A stretch of 64,000 bases of DNA from Sternotherus odoratus (lineage: Eukaryota > Chordata > Testudines > Kinosternidae), in NCBI GenBank assembly GCA_032164245.1, contig JAVMKO010000001.1:14111603-14175602 (forward strand), written 5' to 3'. Under the pieces are notes generated by a model. The model searched no databases, had not been told where the DNA came from, and saw nothing but the letters and a program-made list of their open reading frames with translations. Below are positions 1-11,655 of this stretch, piece by piece (position 1 is the stretch's first letter; each line of letters starts with the position of its first letter). A program made the translations under genes and the position numbers.

Positions 1-206
1 AGGGATAGCTCAGTGGATTGAGCATTGGCCTCCTAAACCCAGGATTGTGAGTTCAATCCTTGAGGGGGCCATTTAGGGATCTGGGGCAAAAAAAAATCTG
101 TTGGGACAGTACTTAGTCCTGCTAGTGTAGGCAGGGGACTGGACTCTATGACCTTTCCAGGTCCTTCCAGCTCTATGAGATGTGTGTGTGTATATATATA
201 TATATC
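1..206 (+). mobile_element. tRNA-derived SINE, turtle CryI/PolIII type
   Basis: The first ~85 bases resemble a tRNA head. A box A-like TAGCTCAGTGG lies at 6-16 and a box B-like GTTCAATCCT at 51-60, so this is an internal RNA polymerase III promoter. The body continues past the tRNA part and ends in a pyrimidine-rich stretch plus a TG/TA repeat (about 181-206), as in retroposed SINE tails. It is not a functional tRNA because no acceptor stem closes it. The left end is cut by the window edge. Family recognition is from knowledge of turtle repeats. Confidence 0.85.
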
Positions 207-483
207 TACAGCAACTCTTTCTGGGTCACACTGTCTGATGGGGGAAAGGAGACCCTTTGAAATCTAACTCAGTAGACATGGCTCAAACCAAACCAAGAAA
301 GCTCAGCATTGTCCCTGTTTTTCACAACAGTCTGTGTAGTGTGAGGTCACAAACATGAAGAGCCATGCTTTCAGCAGCAATTAGAGACCTCCCTCACCAG
401 GAAGTTCCTACATATATTAATCTCTCTGCTACAACACAACCAGGTCCTCTCTGATAACTCAGGAACTCTATAATCACTCCACA
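205..483 (-). mobile_element. Putative 3' LTR of the minus-strand Ty3/Gypsy element
   Basis: Read on the minus strand, a TGTGGAGTG start at 483 directly follows a purine-rich run (about 497-484, AAGAAAGGGAGA) that looks like a polypurine tract. This order (pol, 3' region, polypurine tract, LTR) fits the Gypsy pol remnant at 1740-3850. The far LTR end is not defined and appears cut by the SINE and TA repeat. Boundaries are inferred and no target duplication is visible. Confidence 0.45.
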
Positions 484-1739
484 TCTCCCTTTCTTTATAG
501 TAAGAGTAAAAAACTTAAATGATAAACAAATGTATATACACGAACAATTCAAAATAACCTTCAGAGTCCTTAAAACTATTTACACTGCTAGGTCCCTTTA
601 ACAATTGCTTTTAAATAGTCCTGAGCGGTATTCTAAAGATCAAGTCCTTCAATTGGCCTGATCGGTCTCCCAAATCAAGTTCTCACTTCAGTTGAGTTTG
701 TGCCTGGCGATCTCTGGAGGGGTGGCTCACTTCCTGACAGAGTACCTGCAGGTCCCCGATACACCCTTCATTGTGCTGGGAAATATTGAACATGAACCAA
801 TTCCTCTGGAGACGTCTCTCTTGTAGTCTCCACCAGGTGGGATCTGGATGTTTCTGTCCAGTTCTTCACAGTTCCAAATGTCTGGGAACCTTTGAGCCAA
901 ACTTTGCTCCTTGGTCTCAGTCCAGGAAGTGATTTTGTTCTTGTAATGGAGGGTCGGGGGGTCTTTAGCAGTCAGCGCCTCCTTGGGGTGAGGCAGGGAG
1001 ATACACAGATTCAGCTCATCCCCCCATGTATTGTCACACCCGATTCTGCTTTGTTATGTCCTGGTGGAGGTTTGGGCCCTGCCGAGTTAGTCCTCAGTAG
1101 TCTGATCCCCTTTGAGGCAATGGGGACATGAAAGATCTGGGCGTGTCAGGGGTTAATTGCCCTAATTCCTTTCTTTTCTGAGAGTCGCTGGCTGAGGAAC
1201 TGAGGTTCATCCACTCTGCTGTGTTCCAGCTTAAGGCCCTTGATGGGGAACAGACAGAAATCAATCCCCCACAGTGGGTCACACTTCTCTGAGCTACTTC
1301 CTAACCTAGCAGTCTTCCTCAGCTTCTCTTGCTGCTTTTCCCTCTTCATTGAGTTGCTATCTTTGGCAGCTCCTCCCCAGTCTGCTGGAGGGATGCTCTG
1401 GTTAAGATCCCTCAGTCTGTTTGGTAGTCACCTCACCCGCCTACCTCTCAGCTGATGGGAGGCTGAGAATCAGACGTTCAGGCAGTGTCTTTGTTTAACC
1501 CTTTGGCTGCTCAGCTACCATGGGGCATATAGACCCCATGCCAATTCTACGCTGAACACTGAAATTTTGTTGTTGCCAAATTTATATTTCCGCGCCCCAT
1601 TTTCAAAATACCTTCAGATTAAGCTACTTAGGTTTAATTTGTATTAGTGTCACAGGTAACGGCATCCTTTTATCATCTTCCCATCAGAAGTCCTGATGGA
1701 GATAGTCCAGACATAAGCACTGTTGACCAATATGCGAGG
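484..1739 (-). other. Non-coding 3' interior of the Gypsy remnant
   Basis: This lies between the pol remnant and the putative 3' LTR. I recognise no domain in it on either strand and no long open frame. It is best read as the decayed 3' interior of the same Gypsy copy, by position only. Confidence 0.35.
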
Positions 1740-3850
1740 AGTGCTTTATATGGGTTCATTTTCAGATGTCTGTTTAAAGTTTGCCCTTTCTCCACCTCAC
1801 CATTTCTCTGTGCATAAGGCAATGTTCAAAATCAAAGTCCTATGCAACTGCTAGGAATGTTTCAGAAGTACACGGAGGTCCATTATCAGTTGTTAGGACA
1901 TCAGGAACACCAGGTCTTGCAAATACTCACTTCAGTTTCTGGATATCTTGTGCCAGTGAGGTTGGAGTAAGAATCTCCAAGTCAACATATCTGGAGAAGT
2001 AGTTGAACACAATAATGTAGGTGTGTTCTTTCCAGAAAAACAAATCTCTGACTACTTGCTGCTGAGGTGCATCAGGTAGCTTTGCAGAGTTGTTGTTTTT
2101 TACTTGTTACACATCCCACAGCTCTATACTAAGGTCAGAAGTTGCCTATTCAGACTGGGCCACCATACGGATTGTTGTGCTTGTATCCCATGCTTGTTTA
2201 TACTTTGGTGTGCCTAATGGATTTTGAAAAGCATCTCTTGCTGAAGTAGTGTTGGATAAGAATGTGCCTCCCTGTCAGAAGCAAGCCATCGGCCTATCGG
2301 GGACGTGAAGGTCATTTTTGTTCTGCCATAGGTCTATTGGAAGTTGACTTCTTTGACCCCACCCTTTTTGACATAACTGAGACAATTTCTGGCAAGCCTT
2401 GTCTTTTAGTAGGTCATCTCCAGTTTACTGAAGTCAGCTGGCAGATGCTGGAATTACTGCCAGAACAAGGTCAATGAAGACCATGACATCTTTCTCTAAG
2501 GTCTTTTCTTCTTCCATGGGTGGCTAGAAGGAGCCTGCTACTATGAGTGCTCTCCTGGTATGTGTTCAGTATTGAAAGGAAACTGTATGAGTTGTAATTA
2601 AAATCTTTGAATTCTAAGAACAAGGTCATCCAGAGGTTTTGAAATTGATAATGCCACTAAGGGCTTGTGTTCTGTTCCTTCGTTAAAATTCAATCCAAAC
2701 AGATGTGCACTGAGTCATTCACAGGCTCAACTGACTGCTTCCTTTTCCATTTAAGAATATTTCTGTTCAGTTTCTGTGAGGCTTCTTAATATGAAAGTAA
2801 CAGTTCTCTGGTCTCCTTCTGGCAGCTTATGGCTGAGCGCTGCTCCTAAACCACATGAAGATGTGTCCATTGCCACTATCATTGGATAGTATTATCAAAT
2901 ATTGTGCCAAAACAGGTGGGCGATGTCAGTCGTTCTTTTATTTTTATTAACTCCACATATTGTGACCTTTCATGAGATCTCTTAAGGGTTTGTTAGACTA
3001 GTTAAATTTGGCAAGAATTTCCCAACGTGATGTGTCATACTCAGGAATCTTCTTACAGCAGAAACATCTTTGGGTTCAGATAAGGCGAGTAATGCCTTCA
3101 CTTTGTCTGAATCCAGTTTGTCAATTATGTGCCCTACACATTTTATCTGCTCCTTGCAAATTCACATTTCTCATTCAGAGTCAGGTCATTGGAAGTGTCT
3201 CAAGACTCCACATATTTACTCATAGTGTTCATTTTTATCTCTGACACATACCAACATATAACACAGGACACCAGGCTAAACCAACATGATCTGAGGGATT
3301 CTCTTTTGGAAATGTTCTGGTGCTGAAGATATGTCAAATGGAAGACTATAGAAACAGTACCTTCCAAACAGGGTGATGAACATAGTTAATGGTACAGATT
3401 ATTTAGCAAGGGGGATTTGACAAAAGCCCACTGTAGCATCTAATTTTAAGACTTTGGCTTCTGATAACTGAGCTAATGTCTGGTCAACTTCAGGAAGCAT
3501 GTGTTTTTCTTTGCACATGCTTTTATTAAGTTGTGTAAGGGCCTCATAAATCTGGATTTTGCCATTGAGCTTTGATACAACTATCCCCACACACCAGTCA
3601 CTGGGTTTTATTATCTGGGAAATAACCCCCCATATCTTCTATTTTCTTTAATTCTTCTTTGCTGTTCCTTAGCAAGGGTATAGGAATGCAACGTGGAGCT
3701 GTGAACACAAAGGGAGTTGCTGATGGCACCAGTTTTATTTTGAACTCCCCCTGACAGCTTTCCCAGTCCTATGAAGACATGTGGATACATCTGCTGGATA
3801 GTTTGTTTTTGCCAATTTCTCTGTTAGGTGCAATCCTTGTATCGGAGGCA
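1740..3850 (-). pseudogene. pol: Ty3/Gypsy pol remnant (RT, RNase H, integrase)
   Basis: The minus strand reads in order as a broken Gypsy polyprotein. At about 3800-3740 a fragment like FIGLGKLSGG matches the conserved segment before RT. At 3590-3399 RT motifs are clear (NGKIQIYEALTQLNKS, then LPEVDQTLAQLSEAKV, then LDATVGFCQIPL). A further RT block (FGRYCFYSLPF, SSAPEHFQK) follows at 3385-3280. An RNase H-like block including EHKPLVAL lies at about 2890-2640. An integrase core fragment (EHTYIIVFNYFSRYVDLEIL, then DVLTTDNGPP-like) lies at about 2030-1850. Many stops and frameshifts interrupt it, so it is inactive. The 5' part (gag, protease) is missing at the microsatellite near 3870. Gypsy RT/integrase homology is established knowledge; the minus orientation is read directly. 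Confidence 0.85.
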
Positions 3851-3870
3851 GCTTTGGTAGGTGTAGTCGT

Positions 3871-3961
3871 ATGTATATGTGTGTGTGTATATATATATAT
3901 GTATATGTATATATATATATATGTATATGTATATATATATATACACACACACACACACATA
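3871..3961. repeat. TG/TA/CA compound microsatellite
   Basis: Alternating purine-pyrimidine repeat (TGTG, then TATA with interspersed TGTA, then CACA). It is roughly self-complementary, so it can form a hairpin or Z-DNA. It sits exactly where the Gypsy remnant stops. Confidence 0.9.
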
Positions 3962-4140
3962 TTCAATTTAATTAATCCTGGGATGGTGATTTGCAAAGAC
4001 CAAATAAGATTATATCTGGTACTAGTAACACCACATTGGATGTTTGTGGCCAAATCCTTGGGAGACTGGAGAAACTTCTTCGCCTGCCAGCTGCACGTAG
4101 GAGGGAGGGAGGAGCGAAGACACAGTGTGCTTTGAAGAGG
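3962..4140. other. Short unassigned stretch before the solo LTR
   Basis: No convincing coding or repeat signal. The purine-rich run just before 4146 resembles a polypurine tract, but it also contains the GGGAG target copy, so it may be chance. Confidence 0.3.
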
Positions 4141-4144
4141 GGGA

Positions 4145-4260
4145 GTGTAGCAGGCAGCTGACTCAGCGCCTGCTGAGTCAGCCCCTGCTCCCTCCCTGCC
4201 CTGTGTAGCAGGCAGCTGACTCAGCGCCTGCTGAGTCAGCCCCTGCTCCCTCCTTGCCCT
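4145..4260 (+). repeat. 58-bp tandem duplication in LTR U3
   Basis: Copies 4145-4202 and 4203-4260 differ at one base (CCTCCCTG versus CCTCCTTG). Tandem duplication of enhancer sequence at the start of U3 is common in retroviral LTRs. Confidence 0.95.
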
Positions 4261-4703
4261 GTAAAAGCCAAAAGCCTCTGCAAGCCCGGCCTGCTAGGGA
4301 AGGCTAATCAGCCACCTGGCTGTAGCCCTGGGCTGCAGAGGGCTTAATGTGCTCCACCTGGAAGCCTCCAGAAGATATAAGGCCTGCTAGGGAGGAAGCC
4401 AGGGTGGGGGGGAGGTAGAGAGAGGTAAGAAGGAGGAAGGAGAAGGAAAAAGAGGGACAGAGAGAGAAGGTGCAGGGCACCAAGTAGTTGCTGAGGAAGC
4501 TAGCAAAGACTGGAAGCCTGCAAGGGCTAGCTATTCCTGGGGCCAGCCAAGCTAAGGGTTGAGCCTGAGCTCTACTTGTATAGATAGCTGTATATAGGTG
4601 GTGGGGTTTTTGCACTGTGTGGGAACCAATAAAAGACACTGGTGAAGCCAAAAAGCAGTCTCCTGCCTGTGTTTTGAAGAGGGCGGTCAGAGGCCCACTT
4701 ACA
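4146..4703 (+). mobile_element. Solo LTR (558 bp) with 5-bp target duplication
   Basis: It begins TGTAGCAGG and ends CCCACTTACA, that is TG...CA, and is flanked by GGGAG at 4141-4145 and 4704-4708. A TATA-like GATATAAGG lies near 4374 and a polyadenylation signal AATAAA at 4628-4633, so the U3-R-U5 order supports plus orientation. The U3 begins with two copies of a 58-bp unit. No internal region is attached, so it is a solo LTR left by LTR-LTR recombination. I cannot assign Gypsy versus ERV with confidence; a 5-bp duplication is compatible with either. Confidence 0.85.
4157..4240 (+). promoter_or_regulatory. Four MARE/AP-1-like sites in the duplicated U3
   Basis: Each 58-bp unit carries GCTGACTCAGC (4157-4167 and 4215-4225) and TGCTGAGTCAGC (4171-4182 and 4229-4240). 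These match the core of the T-MARE element bound by small Maf/CNC (NF-E2, NRF2) dimers and contain the AP-1 heptamer TGASTCA. Within each unit the pair also forms an inverted repeat (CTGACTCAG, spacer, CTGAGTCAG). Binding is inferred from motif match only. Confidence 0.6.
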
Positions 4704-4709
4704 GGGAGG

Positions 4710-4880
4710 AACTGGGTGGGAATAGGCAGGGAAGGAGCGGGGAGAAGTGGGGCATGGGTGGGGGCTTGGGGGAAAGGGTGGAGTGGGGGCAGGGCCTGGG
4801 GCACAGCCAGGGGTTGAGCATCCCTTCCTCCCCCCGGCACTTTGGAAAGTTGGTGCCTGTGTTTGATCCAGAAAGGCCTG
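4710..4880 (+). repeat. G-rich dispersed repeat fragment
   Basis: A G-rich segment followed by GGGGTTGAGCATCCC and TTGGAAAGTTGG text that I associate with a dispersed turtle repeat. No terminal structure is visible, so the class is not assigned. Confidence 0.3.
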
Positions 4881-5320
4881 CTGCCTGAGTGCCAAAATCA
4901 AACTTCTCTAACTGAGGGATTTGTGTTATGGGCTCCACTGCTGTGTAGAGGCAGGGCTCTGCTTCCTTCCTGCTGCAGCTTTCAAAGATGGTCTTCTCAC
5001 CACTCTGGAAATTTGGAGGGTCTCTTTCCTTTCCTTTCCTCCTCCTTTTGGCTACATCTACACTACAAGAAATTGTTGTTTTTAATATATTTTCTCTGTA
5101 ATACTTACACCTTAAGAATAAATGTGCTTGCTTAGAAAGGTCTGGGTGGTGACTTGTAACTATTGACAATTGCATTGTTCAGAGTCTTTGGAGAGCAAGT
5201 AAAGTGCAAATGCTGGCCTGTTTATGCAGTCTGGCTTCTTCTGGGAATATTACAGTGTAAGGCAGGGAACTGTGCAGTGTTAAAAACCCCCAGTTTGGGG
5301 GTGGGGACAGAGGGGAGAGA

Positions 5321-5351
<31 letters not shown>

Positions 5352-7528
5352 TGGGATACCATTGGTGGAGTGCCAAGGAGGAATACAGATGCAGGTACCC
5401 AGAAACTGTGGCAGATACTATCTTCATAAATGTGCTGATTCAAAACCCAAAAGCCAAACCACCCTATACTTTGGAAGGTCTGAATTCAGAGGCGTGGGCC
5501 CATCTTTCATTACATGGTATCTCTTCCTGCTTTAGAAGATTACAAAGAAGGGACTACCATGTTTATAGTCAATGTCTTCTGCTTTGTACAGAGCAGAGGG
5601 GTACCAACTGATTGACAAACCACCAAGCCAGCTCTCCATTTAAAATTAATGTATCTGTAATATTATTCTGCATGTCAACAGTTCAGCCAAATTGATGGAT
5701 TCTAGTTTAACTAGTTAACTCTGCCAGGGGTAATATGTTCAATCATGCATTAAATTAAAAATGACACTTGAAAATATGTATATTATGGACCAAATACAGC
5801 ACACAAATCAAGGGAAAGATTTAAAATGTGTCTAGTGAAGGATTACCAGTCAAACAGTATGAATCTCATTACCCAGAATCACACTGAATACATTCACAAA
5901 GCCCTTTGCATTTAGATGTATTTCCAGTGGCCAAACGAGTGTTATCCATTTGGAGAAACATTTCTATTTATTTTTCCATCATAGAAGGGCTTGCTGTTGC
6001 CTGAGTTAAAAGATCTTGTCAAGTGCTGTGTTAGGGTGGACAAACTCTTGCAACGTCAGACTGGGTATGCATTCCTAAAAAACAATTTAGGCCAGAAATC
6101 AACTACATGCCCCATCAATTTGGCATTGCTGCACGATCCATTTGGGACATCATCCTTCTCCCGCTACTCCTGCACCACAGCCTGAAAAGGAGCCGTGTGT
6201 CTCTGGAACCAGTCACTTAAGATGATAGCAGATGCAATAATAGCCCTATAGATGCACTTTACATTTACTATTATCTCTTTCATCCAGAAAGATCCCAAAA
6301 TTTCTTTACAAACGATGGGTTAGAAACAGCTCGGAGTTATGCCAACTTCTGCCATCATAAGCCAGGATCCCCATGTAATATATCCACCTAGTGTGCGGTC
6401 CCAGTACTTGTACACATTTTCTTCACTTCAGTCTTCTTTTCAGACACTCACTTCTGCCTGTCCCATCGATGGTTTGTTTTTGCAGCAGCAGCAGCTGCAT
6501 AACCACCGCTCACAGGGGCACAACCTATGTAAGAGATATTTAGGTTTGACAGCCACTCATGCTAAAGAACAGTTTCCACTGCTAAAGTACAATCCATTGC
6601 TGGATATTTGTTTAGTTATTCCTTGCAGTGAAAAGACCCCTTCAGTAGCAGGCATTTAAGGGGGGTTGTGAGTCTGAAGAGCAATTTGAGTTTGGAGTCA
6701 GTTTTGTTGAGGGTGGCTGTGTCTGTCTGTGAAAAGATGGCAATAAAATAACATGGTACAAGCTATTCACTCTTCTTGGAGCTGCTGCTAGCTTCATAAC
6801 TGCATTCTCTTCCCTTAAGGGAAAGTCCTAATGAGGATAAGCTCTTTACATATTTTAATCAAACCTCTATAGGAACTGCCCATTAAATTCCATACATTGG
6901 TTTAAAAATTTTCTGGAAAGGATATCAGCTAATAAATACGGGCAGTTTTAGGACAAGACACCTACTGGTTTCATCCCCATTAAATTCTGTAGGACATCGC
7001 CATAACAGTTGCATTGAAGAAAGGGCACTTCAGTAAAAGCAGCTATTAACTATTATAATCTCATTGATGCCACAAGGAGACATCTGATCCATCTTGTAGC
7101 CATTGATCCAAAAGCCAGTGAAGATAATGGAAAGCCTCCTATTGACTTCAGTGAGTTTAATGATCAAATCCCTAATCCCAAACAGCTGTGCCAGAATGAT
7201 CACAGCATTCACCTCTAGGGAGAACAAAGACACCCTTGTGCATTAGTAGAAAGAACTTGTCAAACCAAATCTGAACTTCTGGCCATTCTTATAATTAGTT
7301 TGAAGCTCAAAAGGTTTGGAAATTCAGTTCAAACAACCAAAAGTTGGGATTGCTTTTCCAGATCTCTTGGGGTCTACACACTGAGATTGAATTACCTTTA
7401 ATGAGACTACTCCTCCATAAGACCAGAAAGTGATGGAACACTTAAAAGGAGAACACTTGGAGGGGAAAAACCAAAATATGAAGTTAACCATCCATATTCT
7501 AATCTCCAAGAAGGTTCAGTTCAGGCTT
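4881..7528. other. No recognised gene (contains an AG repeat)
   Basis: I see no gene, LTR or LINE signal here. All open frames are short with no known motif. A short CAG run near 6482-6497 and a GA microsatellite at 5327-5351 are the only low-complexity features. Confidence 0.5.
5327..5351. repeat. (GA)n microsatellite
   Basis: About 12 GA dinucleotides in a row. Confidence 0.95.
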
Positions 7529-7561
7529 GGTTTTATTCACATTATTAGTGTGAATAAAACC
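7529..7561. repeat. Perfect 13-bp hairpin
   Basis: GGTTTTATTCACA at 7529-7541 is exactly complementary to TGTGAATAAAACC at 7549-7561, with a 7-base loop TTATTAG. No flanking element is recognised. Confidence 0.9.
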
Positions 7562-9120
7562 TACTAATAATGGATGAAACCAGTAAGTACAACTTAAAGA
7601 GAGTGGGGAAGAGTAAGAGAAATGCCTAACTGACCCTGTTCATTTGGAACAATGATTCCTTTCACTCAGAGGCAGGGGAATCAATCTCTGGATAATTTTA
7701 AATTCACTTGGCTGATGCACTGTATGTGAATATTTGGGAATAGCTGTTATGTGGGTGGTTTAGGGGCCAATCATGCAAATACTTGTGTAAGTGTCCTATT
7801 GAACTACTCACAGGGTGTAATGCTATACATATGCTTCAGTGCTGGCTGCCATCTTGGCTAACACAGGGAAGAGCTAAGCACATGAGCTGCTACAAACAAA
7901 GCCAATGATTCGTAGCCGGGGATGTAACAGACTCGTATCGTCTGAGGATCTGGGTGGGGTCGGATGGAGTGGGTGGAGGACAACCTGTAGCACACACGAA
8001 TGGGTTATGCTTTCAGGACCAGTCGTCTTAAAAATGGCTCCTCTAAAATCCTGGGTGACATTGAAAAGGAGGGTAGGTCTGTTTTATGCATTTGAGGTCT
8101 TCTAATGGATATTGTAACAGAAGAGACTGAAGTCAGTGGACACTGATCCCTACCATGTGGCAGGGAAATACAGTTATGTAACATGTCATGTGACTGAGGC
8201 CAAGAAATAAAAAATCCCTCTTCCAAGCACTTCTGAGCGGCATATCTTAGTTTACTGCTGCCAAGCTGGGCTTCCCTAGAACAATGCCTTAGGTAGAAAC
8301 TAAATTCTCAGAAATCCTTTACCGGAGTTCTCATTAATCATTCATATTCGTTAGGGTTTATCAACATGCACACCAGTCCACATTAATTAAATCCCTTTTG
8401 GGCATTGAGGACTTGAGGGTTTGTGTGTGTTTATAAAGGAATAAACTTACTTTACATAACTTACTTTAAAGATCTTTACCTGAGTGCTTCTGAGAAAGGC
8501 ATGCCCAGGAGCAAGTATTGCAAGATATATTCATAAAGATAAAAAGAACACACAATCACAACTGAATTCACTCACAACATTCCTAGCAGCACTTTCCAAA
8601 CATTAAAGGATCCAAAAAGGAGAAATAGAGAAGTATTTCCTCCCTTATTGGTTTTCTTTTAAGTAATAATTCCCCATCTGAATCAAAATCAATCACCTTC
8701 ATTACCAGATTAACACACCTAACTGTAACTATTTCAAAAATCTATTCATTCACAACATTAACAACTGCAAAATTAACAGGCTTACAGTTAAGGATATAAC
8801 TCTACATATATATTCTATAGAGATGTTATACGGTAGTAGACAGAGACAGACACATCTAAGAGTTCCTCACACCTAGTTGTGAGCAATTACGACACCTAGT
8901 GGCTTAAATGAAGAAAGGCACTAAGTAAAGTTAAGTGGGTGGTGGGGTGGAAGGTGGACATTGCAAACATGGAAGTCATGGTCACTGGACTTAGAACAAG
9001 ACAAGTGAGGACTGAAGGTGAGAGAAGGAAAATACAGTTTTGTTAAGAATTTGAATAAAGATGTTTCATTGAGAGTAACAAATGTTTATTATGGAGATCA
9101 ACAGAACCATAAATAAGATG
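7562..9120. other. No recognised gene or repeat
   Basis: AT-rich sequence without a supported coding region or recognisable element. Confidence 0.45.
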
Positions 9121-9178
9121 AGGAAGACTTTGTAGTACCTTAGAGACTAACCAGTTTATTTCAGCATAAGCATGACTT
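9121..9178 (-). mobile_element. 3' end fragment of a Penelope-like element
   Basis: The reverse complement contains GCTTATGCTGAAATAAACT followed by GTTAGTCTCTAAGGTACTAC. This matches the 3' segment (gcttatgct...gttagtct...aaggtgccac) shared with the Penelope-like copies at 31200-31260 and 61811-61850 in this window. The hammerhead-like part upstream has decayed. Confidence 0.65.
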
Positions 9179-9585
9179 TCAACTAAGGCAACTACCTGTC
9201 TCTCTATCAAGTCATCATCTAGAATGTTTTATGCCATGTTTCAGTATTCATCCTGCGAGGATTGGAGATGGGCAATTTTTTAAAAAAACTGGCAAATGTT
9301 ATTTGAAAATTATTGCAAAATTCATATACATTCTTGAACATGAATGGTTTGTTTGTGCATGAAAAATCAACTCATTTGAAAAAAACTGCAAAATTTGTAA
9401 ATTTTGCTATTTAATGAATGTTACTTAGCTCCAGAAAGGAGAACGTACAGTGATAACGTATGTATCGTTACATGGGGGGTACAACATTGTACCACAAATA
9501 GAATGTTAACGGTGCTTCCCCTGACACATAAGCTTGATCTAATATTTACCAGTTCTCTCAACCAGGAGGTCTTTAAATCTCTCAC
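9179..9585. other. AT-rich, unassigned
   Basis: A/T-rich with imperfect foldback character around 9265-9410; possibly an old MITE. No ends can be defined. Confidence 0.3.
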
Positions 9586-9590
9586 CCTAG

Positions 9591-10663
9591 TATGACGTTA
9601 TGAGTGTAATATAATATCTCATTGAAAGATGACAGGGCCAGAAAGAGTTCAGTAACACACAAACTGACCTGACCTATGGCTGAACTTTAGAGACTGGTTA
9701 GGAAGATATGTAAATGACTAGAGCTTTGACATGCAAGCCTGCATTGTTAGAGGTAGAAGGGTAGATGTTTGCTCAGGTCTTGTGAGGTAAGCAAACAAGT
9801 CTTGTCTATTGCTATGGCTTTGATTCAAAGATCAAAAAAGGAATATTAACATTTACACTGATACTTGAGTGAAATAGCATTATTGTCTATATGTTTTTTG
9901 AAGGTTGTGATAAATGGTATATGAATAGTTTAATGAATAAATTACACTATGCTAATTGTCAAGATGTTTGGGAAACAGAAGATTAAGCTTATTCTCTCAG
10001 GCCAATAGGCTGCTGGAAATGTATAAAAACCCTGGGACATGATTCTTCTTCATCTCAGATCTGCTTTGGGTTTCAAGAAGGGGAAACCCTGAGCCATAAG
10101 GTTTGAGATCCACAGTCACTAACTGGAGTCACCCTGAATATGGACATTGGACTATAACCTATGGACTATTTCTAGAAGGACTTTTGGCAACTACAAACTC
10201 ATCTCTGCTATGAATCGATTTCAAGTCTGTATGTATATTGATCTTTTAGGCAACTCTCTCTCTTCTCTTTTTAAATAAATTTTAGCTTAGTTAACAAGAA
10301 TGTAAAAGTGTATTTGGGATAAGAGTGTATTTGGGATAAGATCCAAGTTATAATTGGATGTGGGTGTGTGGCTGGCCTTTGGGATTAGAAGAACCTTTTC
10401 TTTTATATGGCGAGATAAGATTTTCAGTAATCATCGCCATATCTGATGTGTGTGGATGGAAGCCTCAGGCTGGGTACTTTAAGGGAACTGCGTGGTTTGG
10501 ACTTCTGAGTAACCAGTGAGGAAATACAGAAGCTGTTCTGTGCTGGCTTGGTAAATCTAAGTACTGGAATATCCACCACCTTTTGGGGTTTGTCTTCCCC
10601 ATTCTGTTTGCAGTTCACCCTACTTGAGGACCTCAGCTGGTTCCCGTGGGCAGCATCGTCATA
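9591..10663 (+). mobile_element. 1.07-kb LTR-like element with CCTAG duplications
   Basis: The ends form a perfect 7-bp inverted repeat (TATGACG...CGTCATA) and are flanked by CCTAG at 9586-9590 and 10664-10668. It contains a TATA-like TGTATAAAAA near 10020 and AATAAA near 10274, in the order expected for a plus-strand LTR. No coding potential. I recognise it as a common turtle LTR family. A short non-autonomous DNA element is the alternative, but a 5-bp duplication plus polyadenylation signal favours an LTR. Confidence 0.8.
10308..10341 (+). repeat. 17-bp tandem duplication inside the LTR
   Basis: GTGTATTTGGGATAAGA occurs twice head to tail (10308-10324 and 10325-10341). Confidence 0.9.
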
Positions 10664-10668
10664 CCTAG

Positions 10669-11647
10669 TCAATGCTAGGTCTCTGCATGCAAGGAAGAAG
10701 TTGAGATAGGAGACTGATGGTTTGAGATAGTTTGAAGTTAATGGCTGAAATTACAAGATAACATTAAAACGGTTTCCAACTGTTTCTGGGCAGAGCATTC
10801 ATGCTGCATCTCATGATAGATGAAGAAGCTGGACAGGAGAGAACTAAAGGCTACTAGGTTTCTTCATTCCAGAGGAACTGTGGCGGTGTGGGTCAGGAAT
10901 TGATCCTTGGGCCATTACAACTTTTTTCTTAGCCTTTCCATTCACATCCCTGTCCTCCACAGACTCTTAGTTGAGTTGTGATTGAACCCACAAGACTGAC
11001 CTCTGAACAGACATGATCCCTGAATGACACAAGTGAACACTAATCTGAGTTAATACTAATGGCACATGTGGCACTCAGGACTTTTAGCTCAGTTTCCAAA
11101 AGGCTTTGCATTCAAGAATGTAAGCCATTATTTAGACCAGAAGAGATACAGAAGGTTTAGACACATTCATAATGAGCCAAATCCTGCAGAAAAATGTATA
11201 GAGTAACTAAAACCCAGAAGATTTAGCCTTAGCACAGGATAATTTTTCTTAAATATGTATAGATTAAACCTACAGTGGTAGTGTGGAGCTACGGCACAAT
11301 ACATTTTATGCTAACCATGTAATAATTATCCAGTGGATTCACCAAAAACAATAGTCACTGCATGGTAACACTAGTGCTGTTTAATTATTCTAGAATCTAT
11401 AATACAGTCAAGTCTGTGTAACGGCCCAGTGATACTACACATGTACAGTAATTGAATCAGATTAGGGTCCCTTTGTTCTGAGTGGGAGGCAAGTAGCTTG
11501 AAAACATGCTTCTCACTGGAAACTTGAACCACTCATTGTTTGCAGAAATTTCCATTAGGAATTAACCAAACCCAGTGAAAAGCAAGTTGGGAAAAGGGGA
11601 TAATGATTTTTCTGAAGATGAGTCATGGTGTTTTCTTTTGATTAGTT
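10669..11647. other. No recognised gene or repeat
   Basis: Unassigned single-copy-looking sequence; no supported open frame or terminal structure. Confidence 0.45.
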
Positions 11648-11655
11648 TTCTAATC

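Noticed and set aside
1..85. tRNA gene
   Set aside because: Boxes A and B are present but no acceptor stem or proper tRNA fold; it continues into a SINE body.
3735..4135. Tyr/Ile-rich proteins around the TA repeat
   Set aside because: Translated microsatellite.
4304..4840. 178-residue minus-strand open frame
   Set aside because: Lies antisense across the solo LTR and runs past its end; low-complexity Pro/Leu/Ser composition with no motif.
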